A stretch of DNA of 64,000 nt from Bacteroidota bacterium (GTDB lineage: Bacteria > Bacteroidota > Bacteroidia > Chitinophagales > Chitinophagaceae): assembly GCA_018267955.1 (NCBI GenBank), contig JAFDXL010000008.1, positions 62,001 to 126,000 on the forward strand, given 5' to 3'. Within the stretch, counting starts at the first letter, position 1. The number at the start of each line of letters is the position of its first letter. The position numbers and the translations under genes are program-made. Shown piece by piece: positions 1-9,540 of the stretch. The notes beneath the pieces are model-generated. The model did no database searches. It was not told the origin of the DNA and saw only the letters and a list, made by a program, of their open reading frames with translations.

Positions 1-1
1 G

Positions 2-1351
2 ATGGTAATAGACTCTGTACCTGAAAGTGAAGTGTTACTTTCGGTTACTGCGCCGAGCTTTTCCGGATCGGGAGCGGTAAACACCGGTATATTGAGTGTG
101 CGGCTAAAAGACCCTGAAGACCGTACGCGCAGCCAGGATCAAATAGTGCAAATGGTAAACCGCAACCTGCAGAAGTATAATTTTGGACGGGCCTTTGCCA
201 TACAGGAGCAGACCATATCCGTGCAACGCGGTGGCAGTGCGTACCCCGTAGTATTTATCCTTCAGAATATCAATTTCGATAAGCTGGCAAAGGCGGTACC
301 TGAATTTTTGGATGCGGTAATGCAGGATCCGATGTTCCAGGGTACGGATATAGACCTGAAATTTAACAAGCCGGAGCTTACCGTTAATATCGACAGGGCG
401 AAGGCATCGCAGTTAGGTGTTTCAATAGCTGATATATCGCAAACGCTGCAACTGGCATTAAGCGCCGGCAGGTTTGGCTACTTTACAAAGAATGGTAAAC
501 AGTACCAGGTAATAGGACAGGTGGACAGGCAAAACAGGGAAGCCCCGCTGGACCTGAATACTTTTTATGTAAGAAGTACATCGGGACAACTGATGCCGCT
601 GGATAATTTTGTTACTATGACAGAAACCACCAGCCCGTCGCAGATATACCACTACAACCGTTATAAATCTGCTACTATATCTGCCGGCCTTGCACCCGGT
701 AAAACAATTGGCGATGGTATTGCCGAGATGCAAAAAATATACGACAGGCTGAAAGAGAAAAAAGTATTTGACGAGTCATTTACCACATCTCTTGGTGGTT
801 CTTCAAAAGACTATGTGGAAAGCTCTTCAAACACCTTATTTGCCTTTTTGTTGGCACTGGTGTTGATATACCTGATCCTGTCAGCGCAGTTTGAAAGCTT
901 TATCGATCCGTTGATCATCATGCTGACGGTACCGCTGGCGATAGCAGGTGCCGTATTATCGTTGTGGCTGTTTGGGCAGACGTTGAATATATTCTCGCAG
1001 ATAGGTATGATCATGCTAATAGGGCTGGTGACGAAAAATGGTATCCTGATAGTGGAATATGCTAACCATATAAGAGACAGGGGCGCCAGCAAAACACAGG
1101 CTGCTATTGATGCTGCATCTATGCGTTTGCGCCCGATATTGATGACTAGTCTTGCCATGATATTTGGTGCATTGCCGCTGGCGCTGTCGCTTGGGGCAGC
1201 ATCTACCAGCCGTATGCCGCTGGGTATTGTAATTGTAGGCGGTGTATTGTTCTCTTTATTCCTATCGTTGCTTATAATACCTGTAATTTATACCTTCCTG
1301 TCCAGGAGGAAAGTGGAAGAAGCAACTGCAATTGATAAACTGGCTGATTAA
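2..1351 (+). CDS. RND efflux pump inner-membrane subunit (AcrB/MexB-like), 5'-truncated by window edge
   Basis: This is the C-terminal part of a hydrophobe/amphiphile efflux (HAE1) RND transporter, a proton-driven trimeric pump that passes substrates to a periplasmic adaptor and a TolC-type channel. The frame is open from the window edge, so the true start lies upstream and the first ATG is not the start. About 450 residues remain: a periplasmic porter/docking region (residues 1-275), then the final membrane block starting near LFAFLLALVLIYLILSAQFE, which is a family hallmark, with a further helix pair around GLVTKNGILIVEYA. Family members are about 1,050 residues, so more than half is missing. 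A TolC-like gene starts 22 bases downstream, as expected for an efflux operon. Substrate cannot be told from sequence. Confidence 0.93.
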   Translation: MVIDSVPESEVLLSVTAPSFSGSGAVNTGILSVRLKDPEDRTRSQDQIVQMVNRNLQKYNFGRAFAIQEQTISVQRGGSAYPVVFILQNINFDKLAKAVPEFLDAVMQDPMFQGTDIDLKFNKPELTVNIDRAKASQLGVSIADISQTLQLALSAGRFGYFTKNGKQYQVIGQVDRQNREAPLDLNTFYVRSTSGQLMPLDNFVTMTETTSPSQIYHYNRYKSATISAGLAPGKTIGDGIAEMQKIYDRLKEKKVFDESFTTSLGGSSKDYVESSSNTLFAFLLALVLIYLILSAQFESFIDPLIIMLTVPLAIAGAVLSLWLFGQTLNIFSQIGMIMLIGLVTKNGILIVEYANHIRDRGASKTQAAIDAASMRLRPILMTSLAMIFGALPLALSLGAASTSRMPLGIVIVGGVLFSLFLSLLIIPVIYTFLSRRKVEEATAIDKLAD

Positions 1352-1373
1352 GACTAAATGTTGTAAAATTGTA

Positions 1374-2666
1374 ATGAACAAGTTTTTAATTATATTCTTA
1401 TTTGCAACCATTGGCGTAAAGGCCCAGGAACGGCTGACGCTGGAAGATGCCATACAAAACGCATTGCAGTATAACTATGACGTGCGTATAGCAAAAGCGG
1501 CAGCAAGACAAGCAGCAGTGAATAACACCCTTGGTAATGCAGGGTTCTCGCCATCTGTGGGGCTGAACGGAGGTGTAACAGCAAGTAACTATAACACCCA
1601 TAACGAACTGGTAAACGGAACCGTGCAGGATAACCCGCATGCCCGCACTATAAATGTAAACGGCAGTGCTGCGCTCAACTGGACCCTTTTTGACGGTGGC
1701 AGGATGTTTATCGTTAAAAAGCAACTGAACGAGCTTGATAAAATAGGTGAGCAGCAATTTAAGGCCCAATTGCAGAACACCGTATCGCGCATCATACAAG
1801 TATATGCACAGGCCGTGTTGCAACAGCGACAACTGCTGGCAATAGATACTGCATTGGTACTGGCAGTAACCAGGATGAATATATCGAAAGTAAAGTATGA
1901 TAACGGATCGGCACCCAAGGTAGATTATCTGCAGGCAAGGGTAGACTACAACGGACGACGGGCAGACTCACTGACCCAGCAGGCTTTACTTACCCAGTCT
2001 TTTGACACGCTGAATGTATTAATGGGCGCGGATATTTATAACACCTATGTGCTGGATGATAGCCTGCCATTGAATACAAAATTGGAGCCAATGGATAAAG
2101 AAGCCTTGCAGGATATCAACTATACAATAGATGTGGCAAGGAGGAACGCAAGGGTATCAAGATTAAATGTAGGGGCAACAAGGGCATATCAATATCCATG
2201 GCTGGCGGTGAACGGCGCTTATAATTATTCGCGCACCAAGAGCGATGCGGGTTTCTCTTTCTTTAGCCGCAGCTATGGCCCGAATGCAGGAGCGAACATT
2301 TCTATGCCATTATTCCAGGGAGGAAACCTTAGAAGACAAGTGAAGATAGCTTCTTTGCAGGCTACACGCGATGAATTGCTCTATGAGAAGCAGATATCAT
2401 CTACCACCAATAAATACCGCAATGCATGGCGCAGCTACCAGGTTGCTGTGGCGGCTTATAGATTGCAATTGGAAAACATACAATATGCCAAAGAAAACCT
2501 GGATGTACAATTAGCCCGCTTTAGAGTGGGTATTGCTACTACCATTGAAACAAGACAAGCGGAGAACGATTATGTAACAGCATTGGAAGCACTATATACT
2601 GCAGCCTTTAATTTAAAGGTAAATGAGACTATAGTGCTGGAATTGGAGAATAAGCTGATACAGTAG
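1374..2666 (+). CDS. TolC-family outer membrane efflux protein
   Basis: This is the outer membrane channel component of the tripartite efflux system. The frame is open from a TTG at 1332, but the ATG at 1374 is preferred because it gives a clean signal peptide (MNKFLIIFLFATIGVKAQ) and clears the stop of the pump gene. The 431-residue product has the two-part OEP repeat layout: a first half beginning LTLEDAIQNALQYNYDVRIA and a second half with PLFQGGNLRRQVKIA, both typical of TolC-family helical hairpins. It sits 22 bases after the RND pump, so co-transcription is likely. A strong hairpin terminator follows at 2691. Confidence 0.93.
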   Translation: MNKFLIIFLFATIGVKAQERLTLEDAIQNALQYNYDVRIAKAAARQAAVNNTLGNAGFSPSVGLNGGVTASNYNTHNELVNGTVQDNPHARTINVNGSAALNWTLFDGGRMFIVKKQLNELDKIGEQQFKAQLQNTVSRIIQVYAQAVLQQRQLLAIDTALVLAVTRMNISKVKYDNGSAPKVDYLQARVDYNGRRADSLTQQALLTQSFDTLNVLMGADIYNTYVLDDSLPLNTKLEPMDKEALQDINYTIDVARRNARVSRLNVGATRAYQYPWLAVNGAYNYSRTKSDAGFSFFSRSYGPNAGANISMPLFQGGNLRRQVKIASLQATRDELLYEKQISSTTNKYRNAWRSYQVAVAAYRLQLENIQYAKENLDVQLARFRVGIATTIETRQAENDYVTALEALYTAAFNLKVNETIVLELENKLIQ

Positions 2667-2690
2667 AAATTATATCAGTACTTAACAAAA

Positions 2691-2719
2691 GAAGCCACTC
2701 ATGAGAGTGGCTTCTTTTT
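2691..2719. terminator. Bidirectional intrinsic terminator
   Basis: A 10-bp perfect stem (2691-2700 with 2705-2714) has a 4-base loop and is followed by TTTTT. On the other strand it is followed by TTTT. It lies between the convergent TolC-like gene and uxs and can serve both. Confidence 0.88.
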
Positions 2720-2737
2720 GTGATATCGTGCTATTAA

Positions 2738-3676
2738 TTAGATATGCTTCTTAAAGTATTCCAGCGTGCGTTTCAGGCCTTCGCTACGATCGATGGTAGG
2801 TTGCCATCCGAGTATCTCTTTTGCCTTGGTGATGTTTGGCTGGCGTTGTTTAGGATCGTCCTGCGGCAGTGGTTCGTAAACGATCTTAGATTTAGAACCT
2901 GTCAGCGCGATCACTTCTTCTGCAAATTGCAGCAAGCTGATCTCTACCGGGTTTCCGATGTTCACCGGCATGTGGTAATCTGATAATAACAAACGGTAGA
3001 TACCTTCTACCAGGTCATCGCAATAGCAGAAAGAACGGGTTTGAGAACCATCACCATAAACGGTAACGTCTTCACCACGCAAGGCCTGGCTCATGAATGT
3101 TGGCAGCGCACGGCCATCATCGAGTCGCATACGCGGACCATAGGTATTGAATATGCGTATGATGCGTGTTTCCAGCCCGTGGAAATTGTGGTAAGCCATA
3201 GTGATGCTTTCCATGTAACGTTTCGCTTCGTCATACACACCGCGAGGGCCTATCGGGTTTACATTACCCCAATATTCTTCTGTCTGCGGATGTACCAGCG
3301 GATCTCCATATACTTCTGATGTAGAAGCAACCAATATACGAGCACCTTTAGCCTTTGCAAGACCCAGCAGGTTGTGTGTACCCATAGCACCTACCTTCAG
3401 CGTTTGGATAGGCATCTTCAGATAGTCTATAGGGCTGGCAGGGGAGGCGAAGTGCAGTATGTAATCTATATTGCCCGGAACGTGTACGAATTTGGTCACA
3501 TCGTGATGATAGAATTCAAATTCTTTTACCGGGAATAAGTGTTCAATGTTCTTGATGTTGCCGGTAAGCAGGTTGTCCATACCAACAACGGTATAGCCTT
3601 CTTTCAGGAACCTGTCGCACAGGTGAGAGCCGAGGAAGCCGGCAGCGCCTGTTATCAGTATACGTTTGTTACTCAT
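2738..3676 (-). CDS. uxs: UDP-glucuronate decarboxylase (UDP-xylose synthase)
   Basis: This cytosolic short-chain dehydrogenase/reductase family enzyme converts UDP-glucuronate to UDP-xylose using bound NAD+. The N-terminal Rossmann motif GAAGFLG (residues 10-16) is present, and the catalytic Tyr148/Lys152 pair (YDEAK) with Ser118/Thr119 is intact. The segment [18 protein letters not shown] is characteristic of the UXS branch. At 312 residues it matches single-domain bacterial UXS, not the fused ArnA type. It begins 31 bases after ugd, so the two consecutive steps UDP-glucose to UDP-glucuronate to UDP-xylose are probably one operon. The likely use is surface polysaccharide synthesis. A dTDP-glucose dehydratase is a less likely alternative. 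Confidence 0.92.
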   Translation of the reverse strand: MSNKRILITGAAGFLGSHLCDRFLKEGYTVVGMDNLLTGNIKNIEHLFPVKEFEFYHHDVTKFVHVPGNIDYILHFASPASPIDYLKMPIQTLKVGAMGTHNLLGLAKAKGARILVASTSEVYGDPLVHPQTEEYWGNVNPIGPRGVYDEAKRYMESITMAYHNFHGLETRIIRIFNTYGPRMRLDDGRALPTFMSQALRGEDVTVYGDGSQTRSFCYCDDLVEGIYRLLLSDYHMPVNIGNPVEISLLQFAEEVIALTGSKSKIVYEPLPQDDPKQRQPNITKAKEILGWQPTIDRSEGLKRTLEYFKKHI

Positions 3677-3707
3677 TAATTATTTATAGTGGTTGTAATG
3701 AATCTAA

Positions 3708-5087
3708 TTAATCAAGATTTCCGCGCTGCCTTACCATTTGCTCTTCAGGTATCTGCAGGGTATTCCTGATCTGCTCGTGTACCGTTTTACGGCCGATGCT
3801 TTCGTAGTAAAAGCCTAGTTCCTGCATTTTTTCCAGCGTATATACGTTACGGCCATCGAATATGAATGGCTGTTTCAGTGATTCGCTGATACGGTTGAAA
3901 TCAGGATTGCGGAATTCGCTCCATTCTGTAACAATCACCAAAGCATCTGTACCTGTAAGTGCATCGTACTGATCTTTTGCGAAGTATAATTTATCGCCAT
4001 AGATCTTTTGTACATTGGCCATAGCTTCAGGATCGTAAGTACGTACAGAAGCACCCGCTTCCAGCAATTCATCGATCAGTTCCAGGGCCGGAGCTTCGCG
4101 AATATCATCCGTTTCTGGTTTGAAGGCAAGGCCCCAAACTGCAAATGTGCGGCCACTAAGGTCGCTGCCAAAACATTCTTTTATCTTTTTGCCAAGACGT
4201 GTTTTCTGGCGCTCGTTCACACGGATCACTGTATTTACCAGTTGGAAGTCATAATCCAGTTCGCGTGCTGTTTGTCCTAGGGCCTGCACGTCTTTAGGGA
4301 AGCAGCTGCCACCGTAACCAACACCGGAGAACAGGAAGCGCTTACCAATGCGGCTATCGCTACCCATACCAACACGCACGTGGTCTACATTAGCACCAGC
4401 TTTTTCGCAAAGGTTAGCCATCTCGTTCATGAAAGAGATACGCATAGCCAGGTAAGAGTTGGCAGCATATTTTGTCATTTCAGAAGAACGCTCATCCATG
4501 AAATAGATAGGATTGCCCTGGCGAACATAAGGTTGGTACAGTTCATCCATCAGCTTGCGTGCCCTTTCTGAAGAAGTACCTACCACTACACGGTCGGGCT
4601 TCAGAAAATCTTCTACAGCCACACCTTCGCGCAGGAATTCCGGGTTAGAAACCACATCGAACAGGCTGCGATCGAGCTTCTGGGCCAGTACAGCAGTTAC
4701 TTTTTCGGCAGTGCCAACAGGTACCGTACTTTTATTTACAATTACTTTATAAGAGTCAATTATTGTGCTGAGTTCAGCGGCAACACCTAAAACATACCTC
4801 AAATCGGCAGCGCCATCTTCGCCAGGAGGCGTAGGTAGTGCCAGGAATATGATCTGAGCGTTCTTAATGCCTTCTTTCAGGGAAGTGGTAAAGGTGATGC
4901 GTTTTTCTTTGATGTTGCGTTCCAGGAGTACATCCAGGCCGGGCTCATAAATAGGGGATTTGCCGTTCTGGAGTTGTTGTATCTTATCCTCGTTAATATC
5001 GATACAAACTACATTATTGCCGGTTTCTGCGAAGCACGTACCGGAAACCAGGCCAACATATCCCGTTCCAATTATTGCTAATTGCAT
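3708..5087 (-). CDS. ugd: UDP-glucose 6-dehydrogenase
   Basis: This enzyme oxidises UDP-glucose to UDP-glucuronate with two NAD+ in the cytosol. It has the N-terminal GTGYVGL NAD-binding motif (residues 7-13) and the catalytic cysteine at residue 262 in GYGGSCFPKD. The middle domain contains NPEFLREG, a family signature, and the C-terminal UDP-binding domain follows (DIREAPALELI). Its 459 residues are normal for the family. It is first in the ugd-uxs pair. A -7-like element TACATTTG lies on the minus strand at 5110-5117, which would give a leader of about 20 bases. Confidence 0.96.
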   Translation of the reverse strand: MQLAIIGTGYVGLVSGTCFAETGNNVVCIDINEDKIQQLQNGKSPIYEPGLDVLLERNIKEKRITFTTSLKEGIKNAQIIFLALPTPPGEDGAADLRYVLGVAAELSTIIDSYKVIVNKSTVPVGTAEKVTAVLAQKLDRSLFDVVSNPEFLREGVAVEDFLKPDRVVVGTSSERARKLMDELYQPYVRQGNPIYFMDERSSEMTKYAANSYLAMRISFMNEMANLCEKAGANVDHVRVGMGSDSRIGKRFLFSGVGYGGSCFPKDVQALGQTARELDYDFQLVNTVIRVNERQKTRLGKKIKECFGSDLSGRTFAVWGLAFKPETDDIREAPALELIDELLEAGASVRTYDPEAMANVQKIYGDKLYFAKDQYDALTGTDALVIVTEWSEFRNPDFNRISESLKQPFIFDGRNVYTLEKMQELGFYYESIGRKTVHEQIRNTLQIPEEQMVRQRGNLD

Positions 5088-5109
5088 AAGAGTTATAAAA
5101 ATTTTGCGG

Positions 5110-5117
5110 CAAATGTA
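5110..5117 (-). promoter_or_regulatory. Candidate -7 promoter element of ugd-uxs
   Basis: On the minus strand the bases read TACATTTG, matching the Bacteroidota -7 consensus TAnnTTTG, 22 bases upstream of the ugd ATG. I saw no convincing -33 TTTG at the usual distance. Confidence 0.5.
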
Positions 5118-5241
5118 GCTATATTTTATCCAAATGGGGGATTTTGGGACGCTTCATATTAGCTTATTTTGAAAAATTTGTGTAGCATTACGGTAAACTT
5201 TGAAAGAGGTGCAAAGTTGTATTTTAAATTTTTAAACTATT

Positions 5242-6084
5242 ATGGGCGGTAAAAAACTGATCACGTACACTACAGCTGCTTTTATGGCTACTGTTGTAGT
5301 CTTTATGGCATGTAAAAAAGATAATAATAATAACAATAATACCCCGGCAGTATTGCAGGACGATAATTTTGCAATGAATGATGCTATGCTGGAGCAGCAA
5401 TTTGAGGAAGTAGAATCTTTCGCTGACCAGGCATTTGACGGTAATGCGGCTTTGAAGGGAGAATCGATACTTGGTAGCAGTTGCGCAGCTATAACTTTAG
5501 ATACCGCAAAAAAGACTATAGTAATAGATTTTGGCAAAAATGATTGTCTATGTAGGGATGGCAGGACCAGGAGAGGGGTTGTTAATATCTCTTATACGCA
5601 GAAGTATAAGGATAGCGGATCTGTGCACACCATAGCGTTCTCTGAGTATTTTGTAAATAATAACCAGGTAATGGGTTCAAAAACTATTACCAACAGAGGT
5701 CATTCAATTGTAGGCCAACCATATGTGGATATTGAAGTAAATGGTAAAATGGTGCTGGCTGATAATAAAGGTACTATTGGTACGACCGGTTCAAGGGTAC
5801 GCACACAAGTAGAGGGTGCAGGCACCGCTATTGCTACAGACGATGTATTCCAGATCACAGGCAGCGGCGTTTATACCAATGCTGTAGGTAAAACATATAT
5901 TTCAACTGTAAAGGCGCCGCTAAGAAAAGCAGTTTCTTGCAGCTGGATAACTGATGGTGTTATAGAATACCGTTACGACGGTATTACAACAACCATATCT
6001 TTTGGAAAAGACGGTAATGCTCCTTGCGATGACCAGGCGACTGTTGCTACCAGTGGCGCATCACGCACCATAACCCTTAAGTAA
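5242..6084 (+). CDS. Putative lipoprotein of unknown function
   Basis: This 280-residue protein has a lipoprotein signal (hydrophobic stretch, then FMAC with the lipidated cysteine at residue 23), followed by KKDNNNNNNTP, an Asn-rich linker. The mature part is predicted to be beta-rich and has scattered cysteines (for example SSCAAI, NDCLCRDG, AVSCSW, APCDDQ) that could pair in the periplasm. I do not recognise the family. It is monocistronic, flanked by a convergent aminotransferase gene and a shared terminator at 6111. The short Asn run is encoded by AAT/AAC codons (5322-5340) and could be slippage-prone. Confidence 0.75.
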   Translation: MGGKKLITYTTAAFMATVVVFMACKKDNNNNNNTPAVLQDDNFAMNDAMLEQQFEEVESFADQAFDGNAALKGESILGSSCAAITLDTAKKTIVIDFGKNDCLCRDGRTRRGVVNISYTQKYKDSGSVHTIAFSEYFVNNNQVMGSKTITNRGHSIVGQPYVDIEVNGKMVLADNKGTIGTTGSRVRTQVEGAGTAIATDDVFQITGSGVYTNAVGKTYISTVKAPLRKAVSCSWITDGVIEYRYDGITTTISFGKDGNAPCDDQATVATSGASRTITLK

Positions 6085-6110
6085 TTTTATCTCAAACACC
6101 TGATATAGAG

Positions 6111-6133
6111 AAAGGCTCCATCTGGAGCCTTTT
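6111..6133. terminator. Bidirectional intrinsic terminator
   Basis: A 9-bp stem AAAGGCTCC/GGAGCCTTT with a 4-base loop is followed by TTTTAT on the plus strand. It sits between the convergent lipoprotein and aminotransferase genes. Confidence 0.8.
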
Positions 6134-6137
6134 ATCG

Positions 6138-7310
6138 TTATAAGCAATTGAGCAGAATGGCAACTGCTTGTTTTATTTCGTCGTTGGTTATTGTAAGTGG
6201 GGGCGCTATGCGGATACAATTGGCGGCAAACAGGAACCAGTCAGAGAATAAGCCTTGAGCCAGGCATTTATGTAACGTGTCCAGCACTTTTTCAGGGCTT
6301 TCTAGTTCTATCGTCATAAGGAGCCCTTTGCTGCGGACAGCGTGAATAGCAGGATGGACCAGGAGTGCACGAAACAGGGCTTCTTTTTCCTGTACCTGTG
6401 GTATCAACTGATCGCCCAATAGAACTTGCATAGCAGCCATACCTGCAGCACAGCTTACCGGGTGCCCGCCAAATGTGGTGATATGCCCTAACACAGGATT
6501 ATCTGTAAAGGACTGCATATTTTGGTGAGAAGAGATGAAAGCACCTAAAGGCATGCCGCCGCCTAAAGCTTTACCTAGCAAAATAATATCCGGGATAACT
6601 TCATAATGTTCAAAACCCCAAAGCTTGCCGGTACGCCCAAAGCCACATTGTATCTCATCGAAAATAAGCAGGCAGCCCGTTTCCGTGCATTTCTTTTTTA
6701 ATTGCTGCAACCATTCTTTGCGAGGTTCTATTACACCGGCCTCTGCCTGTACGGTTTCTATGATAGCGCAGGCAGTGTTTTCATTGATCGCATCAATCAG
6801 CTGATCGTCGTTATAGTTGTAATGCCAAACACCCGGTAGCAATGGCCTATAGGCATTGCGCCAATATTCATCGCCCATGATACTCAACGCACCCAATGTA
6901 CTGCCATGGTAGCTGTTGTTGCAACTGATAATATCTGTCTTCCCCGTGACGCGACGGGCCAGTTTTAATGCACCTTCGGTTGCTTCGGTGCCCGAATTGG
7001 TAAAATAAACGGTATTAAGATTTTCAGGAAGATGCTGTGTAAGCATTTTCGCATATAAAACCTGCGGGCTCTGTATCAATTCGCCATACACCATTATATG
7101 AGTGTATTTATCAACCTGCTGCTTTATAGCATCCTTAACTGCGGGATGACCATGCCCAATATTGCAAACACTGATGCCACCGATAAGGTCGAGGTATTTT
7201 TTGCCGTCAGCATCGTGCAGATAACAACCTGCCGCCGAAACGATATTTAACCCGATAGGTGCAGGAGATGTTTGCGCATTGTGCTGCAGAAATAAACTAC
7301 GAAGGTTCAT
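6138..7310 (-). CDS. Class III PLP-dependent aminotransferase (acetylornithine/ornithine aminotransferase-like)
   Basis: This is a cytosolic fold-type I, class III aminotransferase. NSGTEATEGALKLARR (from residue 105) is the phosphate-binding and substrate region, Asp218 in FDEIQCGFGRTG contacts the pyridine nitrogen, and Lys247 in LLGKALGGGMPLGA forms the Schiff base. At 390 residues it fits the acetylornithine/ornithine/4-aminobutyrate group. The substrate cannot be fixed from sequence, and no arginine biosynthesis gene is nearby. Upstream, between it and cca, lies a 7-bp tandem repeat array, so its promoter or leader would be in or next to that repeat unless it is read through from cca. 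Confidence 0.88.
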   Translation of the reverse strand: MNLRSLFLQHNAQTSPAPIGLNIVSAAGCYLHDADGKKYLDLIGGISVCNIGHGHPAVKDAIKQQVDKYTHIMVYGELIQSPQVLYAKMLTQHLPENLNTVYFTNSGTEATEGALKLARRVTGKTDIISCNNSYHGSTLGALSIMGDEYWRNAYRPLLPGVWHYNYNDDQLIDAINENTACAIIETVQAEAGVIEPRKEWLQQLKKKCTETGCLLIFDEIQCGFGRTGKLWGFEHYEVIPDIILLGKALGGGMPLGAFISSHQNMQSFTDNPVLGHITTFGGHPVSCAAGMAAMQVLLGDQLIPQVQEKEALFRALLVHPAIHAVRSKGLLMTIELESPEKVLDTLHKCLAQGLFSDWFLFAANCIRIAPPLTITNDEIKQAVAILLNCL

Positions 7311-7323
7311 GTTGCTTTTTTTT

Positions 7324-7386
7324 AGTCATGAGTCGTGAGTTGTGAGTCATGAGTCATGAGTTGTGAGTCATGAGTCATGAGTTATT
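7324..7386. repeat. 7-bp tandem repeat array (AGTCATG-type) with 21-bp higher-order unit
   Basis: Eight complete 7-base units plus a decayed ninth run head to tail. Their order is AGTCATG, AGTCGTG, AGTTGTG, AGTCATG, AGTCATG, AGTTGTG, AGTCATG, AGTCATG and AGTTATT. Grouped in threes they form a 21-base unit repeated three times. The array lies upstream of the minus-strand aminotransferase gene and includes the stop codon of cca (TGA at 7377-7375, minus strand). Confidence 0.95.
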
Positions 7387-8796
7387 GTCGATTAAGCCAA
7401 GTTCTTTTGCCTTCTCCAGCAGGAAGGTATGCGCTGCTTCATAGTTATTGGGTATAATACCATCTAATATGGCTTCGCGTACTGCAGTCTTCAGTGTACC
7501 TACATCGCGGGAAGGCGGCAGGTTGAACATGCTCATAATCTCTTCACCTGTAATGGGCGGCTGCCAGTTGCGGATGCGGTCTTTCTCTTCCACTTCCTTC
7601 AGCCGTTGCTTTACGAGTTCAAAGTTTTCAAGAAAGCGTTTGACCTTTTGTTTATTCTTAGACGTAATATCGCTTTCACAGAGAATCATTAGGTCGTCGA
7701 GATCATCGCCGGCATCGAACAACAGCCTGCGCATGGCAGAGTCGGTAATATCTTCTTTGCTCAGGCTAATGGGCCTGAGATGTAATGCGACCAACTTAGC
7801 TACATACTTCATACGATCGTTGAGCGGCAGCTTCAGTTGCTTGAATATTTTCGGCACCATTCTTTCTCCCACCGCATCATGGCCGTGAAACGTCCAGCCG
7901 TGGCCTTCTTCGAAACGTTTGGTAGCCGGTTTGCCGATATCGTGCAGTAATGCAGCCCAGCGCAGCCATAAATCATTACTTCTTGCAGCAACATTGTCTA
8001 TCACCTGCAGTGTATGGTAAAAGTTGTCTTTATGCCCTTTGCCATCCACTACCTCAGCGCCTGCCAGGGCGGTAAACTGCCAGAAGAATTCTTTTAGTAA
8101 ACCAGAACGGTACAACAGATCTAACCCAACAGATGGCTTGGGGGTAAGCATGATCTTGTTCAACTCATCGGTTATTCGTTCTGCAGAAACAATCTTGATC
8201 CGTTCCTTATTTCTTTGAATGGCTTCAAAGGTTTCCGGGAGCAGATCAAAACCAAGCTGATTAGCGAAGCGTATACCCCGCATCATACGTAAAGGATCGT
8301 CGGAAAAGGTAATATCCGGATCAAGCGGTGTACGGAGTATTTTATCTTGCAAATCCTGCATGCCATTGAAAGGATCTACCAGTGTACCAAAATTGCTTTT
8401 GTTGAGGCTAATGGCAAGCGCGTTAACCGTAAAATCGCGCCTGCGCTGGTCATCTACCAAAGAGCCTGTTGTTACTTCTGGTTTGCGGGAATGCGCTAGA
8501 TAAGACTCCTTACGGGCACCCACAAACTCTACATCAAAACCATGCAGCTTGAAATGTGCCGTGCCGAAGTTTTTGAAGAAGCTTACCGTTGGTTTGTGCG
8601 GAAAGCTTTCTGCTACGGCATGTGCTAAGGCGATACCATCACCTACACAAACAATATCTGCATCCTTTGTAGCGCGCCCCAGTAATTTATCGCGCACAAA
8701 ACCACCGATCAGGTAACATTCCAGGTTCATCTGTTGTGCTACCTTGCCGATGCGTTCAAATAATTTTAACTCTTCCGGGGTGCAGGCAATATCCAT
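7375..8796 (-). CDS. cca: CCA tRNA nucleotidyltransferase with HD domain
   Basis: This enzyme adds or repairs the 3' CCA end of tRNAs (class II nucleotidyltransferase fold). The nucleotidyltransferase head shows GGFVRD (31-36) and the metal-binding DAD at 45-47. [12 protein letters not shown] (from 117) and the neck [13 protein letters not shown] follow. A C-terminal HD phosphohydrolase domain has LLHDIGKP with His285/Asp286. The 473-residue length fits HD-containing family members. The last codons (NNS-stop) fall in a 7-bp tandem repeat, so repeat-number change could alter the stop context. It follows the tsaC-like gene by 24 bases, in the same operon. A poly(A) polymerase role cannot be excluded. 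Confidence 0.94.
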   Translation of the reverse strand: MDIACTPEELKLFERIGKVAQQMNLECYLIGGFVRDKLLGRATKDADIVCVGDGIALAHAVAESFPHKPTVSFFKNFGTAHFKLHGFDVEFVGARKESYLAHSRKPEVTTGSLVDDQRRRDFTVNALAISLNKSNFGTLVDPFNGMQDLQDKILRTPLDPDITFSDDPLRMMRGIRFANQLGFDLLPETFEAIQRNKERIKIVSAERITDELNKIMLTPKPSVGLDLLYRSGLLKEFFWQFTALAGAEVVDGKGHKDNFYHTLQVIDNVAARSNDLWLRWAALLHDIGKPATKRFEEGHGWTFHGHDAVGERMVPKIFKQLKLPLNDRMKYVAKLVALHLRPISLSKEDITDSAMRRLLFDAGDDLDDLMILCESDITSKNKQKVKRFLENFELVKQRLKEVEEKDRIRNWQPPITGEEIMSMFNLPPSRDVGTLKTAVREAILDGIIPNNYEAAHTFLLEKAKELGLIDNNS

Positions 8797-8820
8797 GAGG
8801 CGGCAAAGCTATGATAAGTA

Positions 8821-9393
8821 TCAGGGACGGAGAATAGTTATTTCACCATCGTCTGTAATTTTTATAAGCCTGGATGGCGGGCTGATAGCCTCATCATCGC
8901 GGCGGTATTGGACTATATAATCGACACCGGAGCGTATTTCTTTTGCGATCTGGGTGTATATAGCCGGCGTTGGCTCACCGCTGATATTGGCAGAAGTAGA
9001 TACTATAGGTTTGCGGAAACGTTTTATGAGCGCCTTGCAGAAAGGATCGGATGTAACACGAATAGCAACAGAGCCGTGTTCGCCTGTCAATATTTCAGGA
9101 AAGCCGAGCGCTCCATCATATATCACCGTTGTTGGCCTGTCAAAATCGTCTAACATTGCGATGATATCAGGCGGTGGCGCAGCTACGTACTGAAGAATAT
9201 CCCTGCTATCGGCCAAAAGAATGATAAAGCTCTTATTTGCGGGACGGTGCTTGACATCGTACACTTTTTTAATGGCATTTTCATTTAACGCATCGCAGCC
9301 GATGCCCCATACCGTATCGGTAGGATACAGGATAGTGCCGCCTTTGGAGAGCGTATCCACACACTGTTTTACATCATATTCAAAATCCATCAT
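8821..9393 (-). CDS. tsaC: L-threonylcarbamoyladenylate synthase (Sua5/YciO/YrdC family)
   Basis: This enzyme makes threonylcarbamoyl-AMP from threonine, bicarbonate and ATP for the t6A modification of ANN-decoding tRNAs. It has the YrdC fold signatures: PTDTVWGIGCDA (residues 24-35), the KHRP basic patch (48-51) and STSANISGEPTP near the C-terminus. The length, 190 residues, fits the short TsaC/YciO type without the extra Sua5 domain. Two start codons are adjacent (ATG ATG) and the first is used here. It is the first gene of a tRNA-processing operon with cca. A well-formed promoter lies at 9442-9474. The YciO branch is the main alternative. Confidence 0.9.
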   Translation of the reverse strand: MMDFEYDVKQCVDTLSKGGTILYPTDTVWGIGCDALNENAIKKVYDVKHRPANKSFIILLADSRDILQYVAAPPPDIIAMLDDFDRPTTVIYDGALGFPEILTGEHGSVAIRVTSDPFCKALIKRFRKPIVSTSANISGEPTPAIYTQIAKEIRSGVDYIVQYRRDDEAISPPSRLIKITDDGEITILRP

Positions 9394-9441
9394 ATTTTGG
9401 CTGAAAATCGGTTTTTATAGCTAAATTTGAGAATACCGGGA

Positions 9442-9474
9442 CAAAAATAGCATACTTAACAGGGGTTTAACAAA
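9442..9474 (-). promoter_or_regulatory. Bacteroidota-type promoter of the tsaC-cca operon
   Basis: On the minus strand a -33 TTTG (9474-9471) is separated by 21 bases from a -7 element TATTTTTG (9449-9442). Both match the consensus exactly. Transcription would begin near 9438, giving a leader of about 45 bases. Confidence 0.72.
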
Positions 9475-9505
9475 CCATTGGTGGTGTGTCGGTTGTCTTA
9501 GGTAT

Positions 9506-9513
9506 TAAATTTG
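9506..9513 (+). promoter_or_regulatory. Candidate -7 promoter element of the DUF1573 pair
   Basis: TAAATTTG matches TAnnTTTG and lies 27 bases before the ATG at 9541. A TTGG at 9478-9481 is a possible but loosely spaced -33 element. Confidence 0.5.
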
Positions 9514-9540
9514 TACTTATCATTGTAAAAAATCTACGAA

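Noticed and set aside
1398-1918. Long minus-strand open frames opposite the TolC-like gene
   Set aside because: They are shadows of a clear plus-strand family member and their translations are Cys-rich and unlike any protein domain.
5168-5202. Possible promoter TTTG-N22-TAAACTTTG before the lipoprotein gene
   Set aside because: The -7 part has one extra base compared with TAnnTTTG and the leader would be about 40 bases; too weak to list as a feature.
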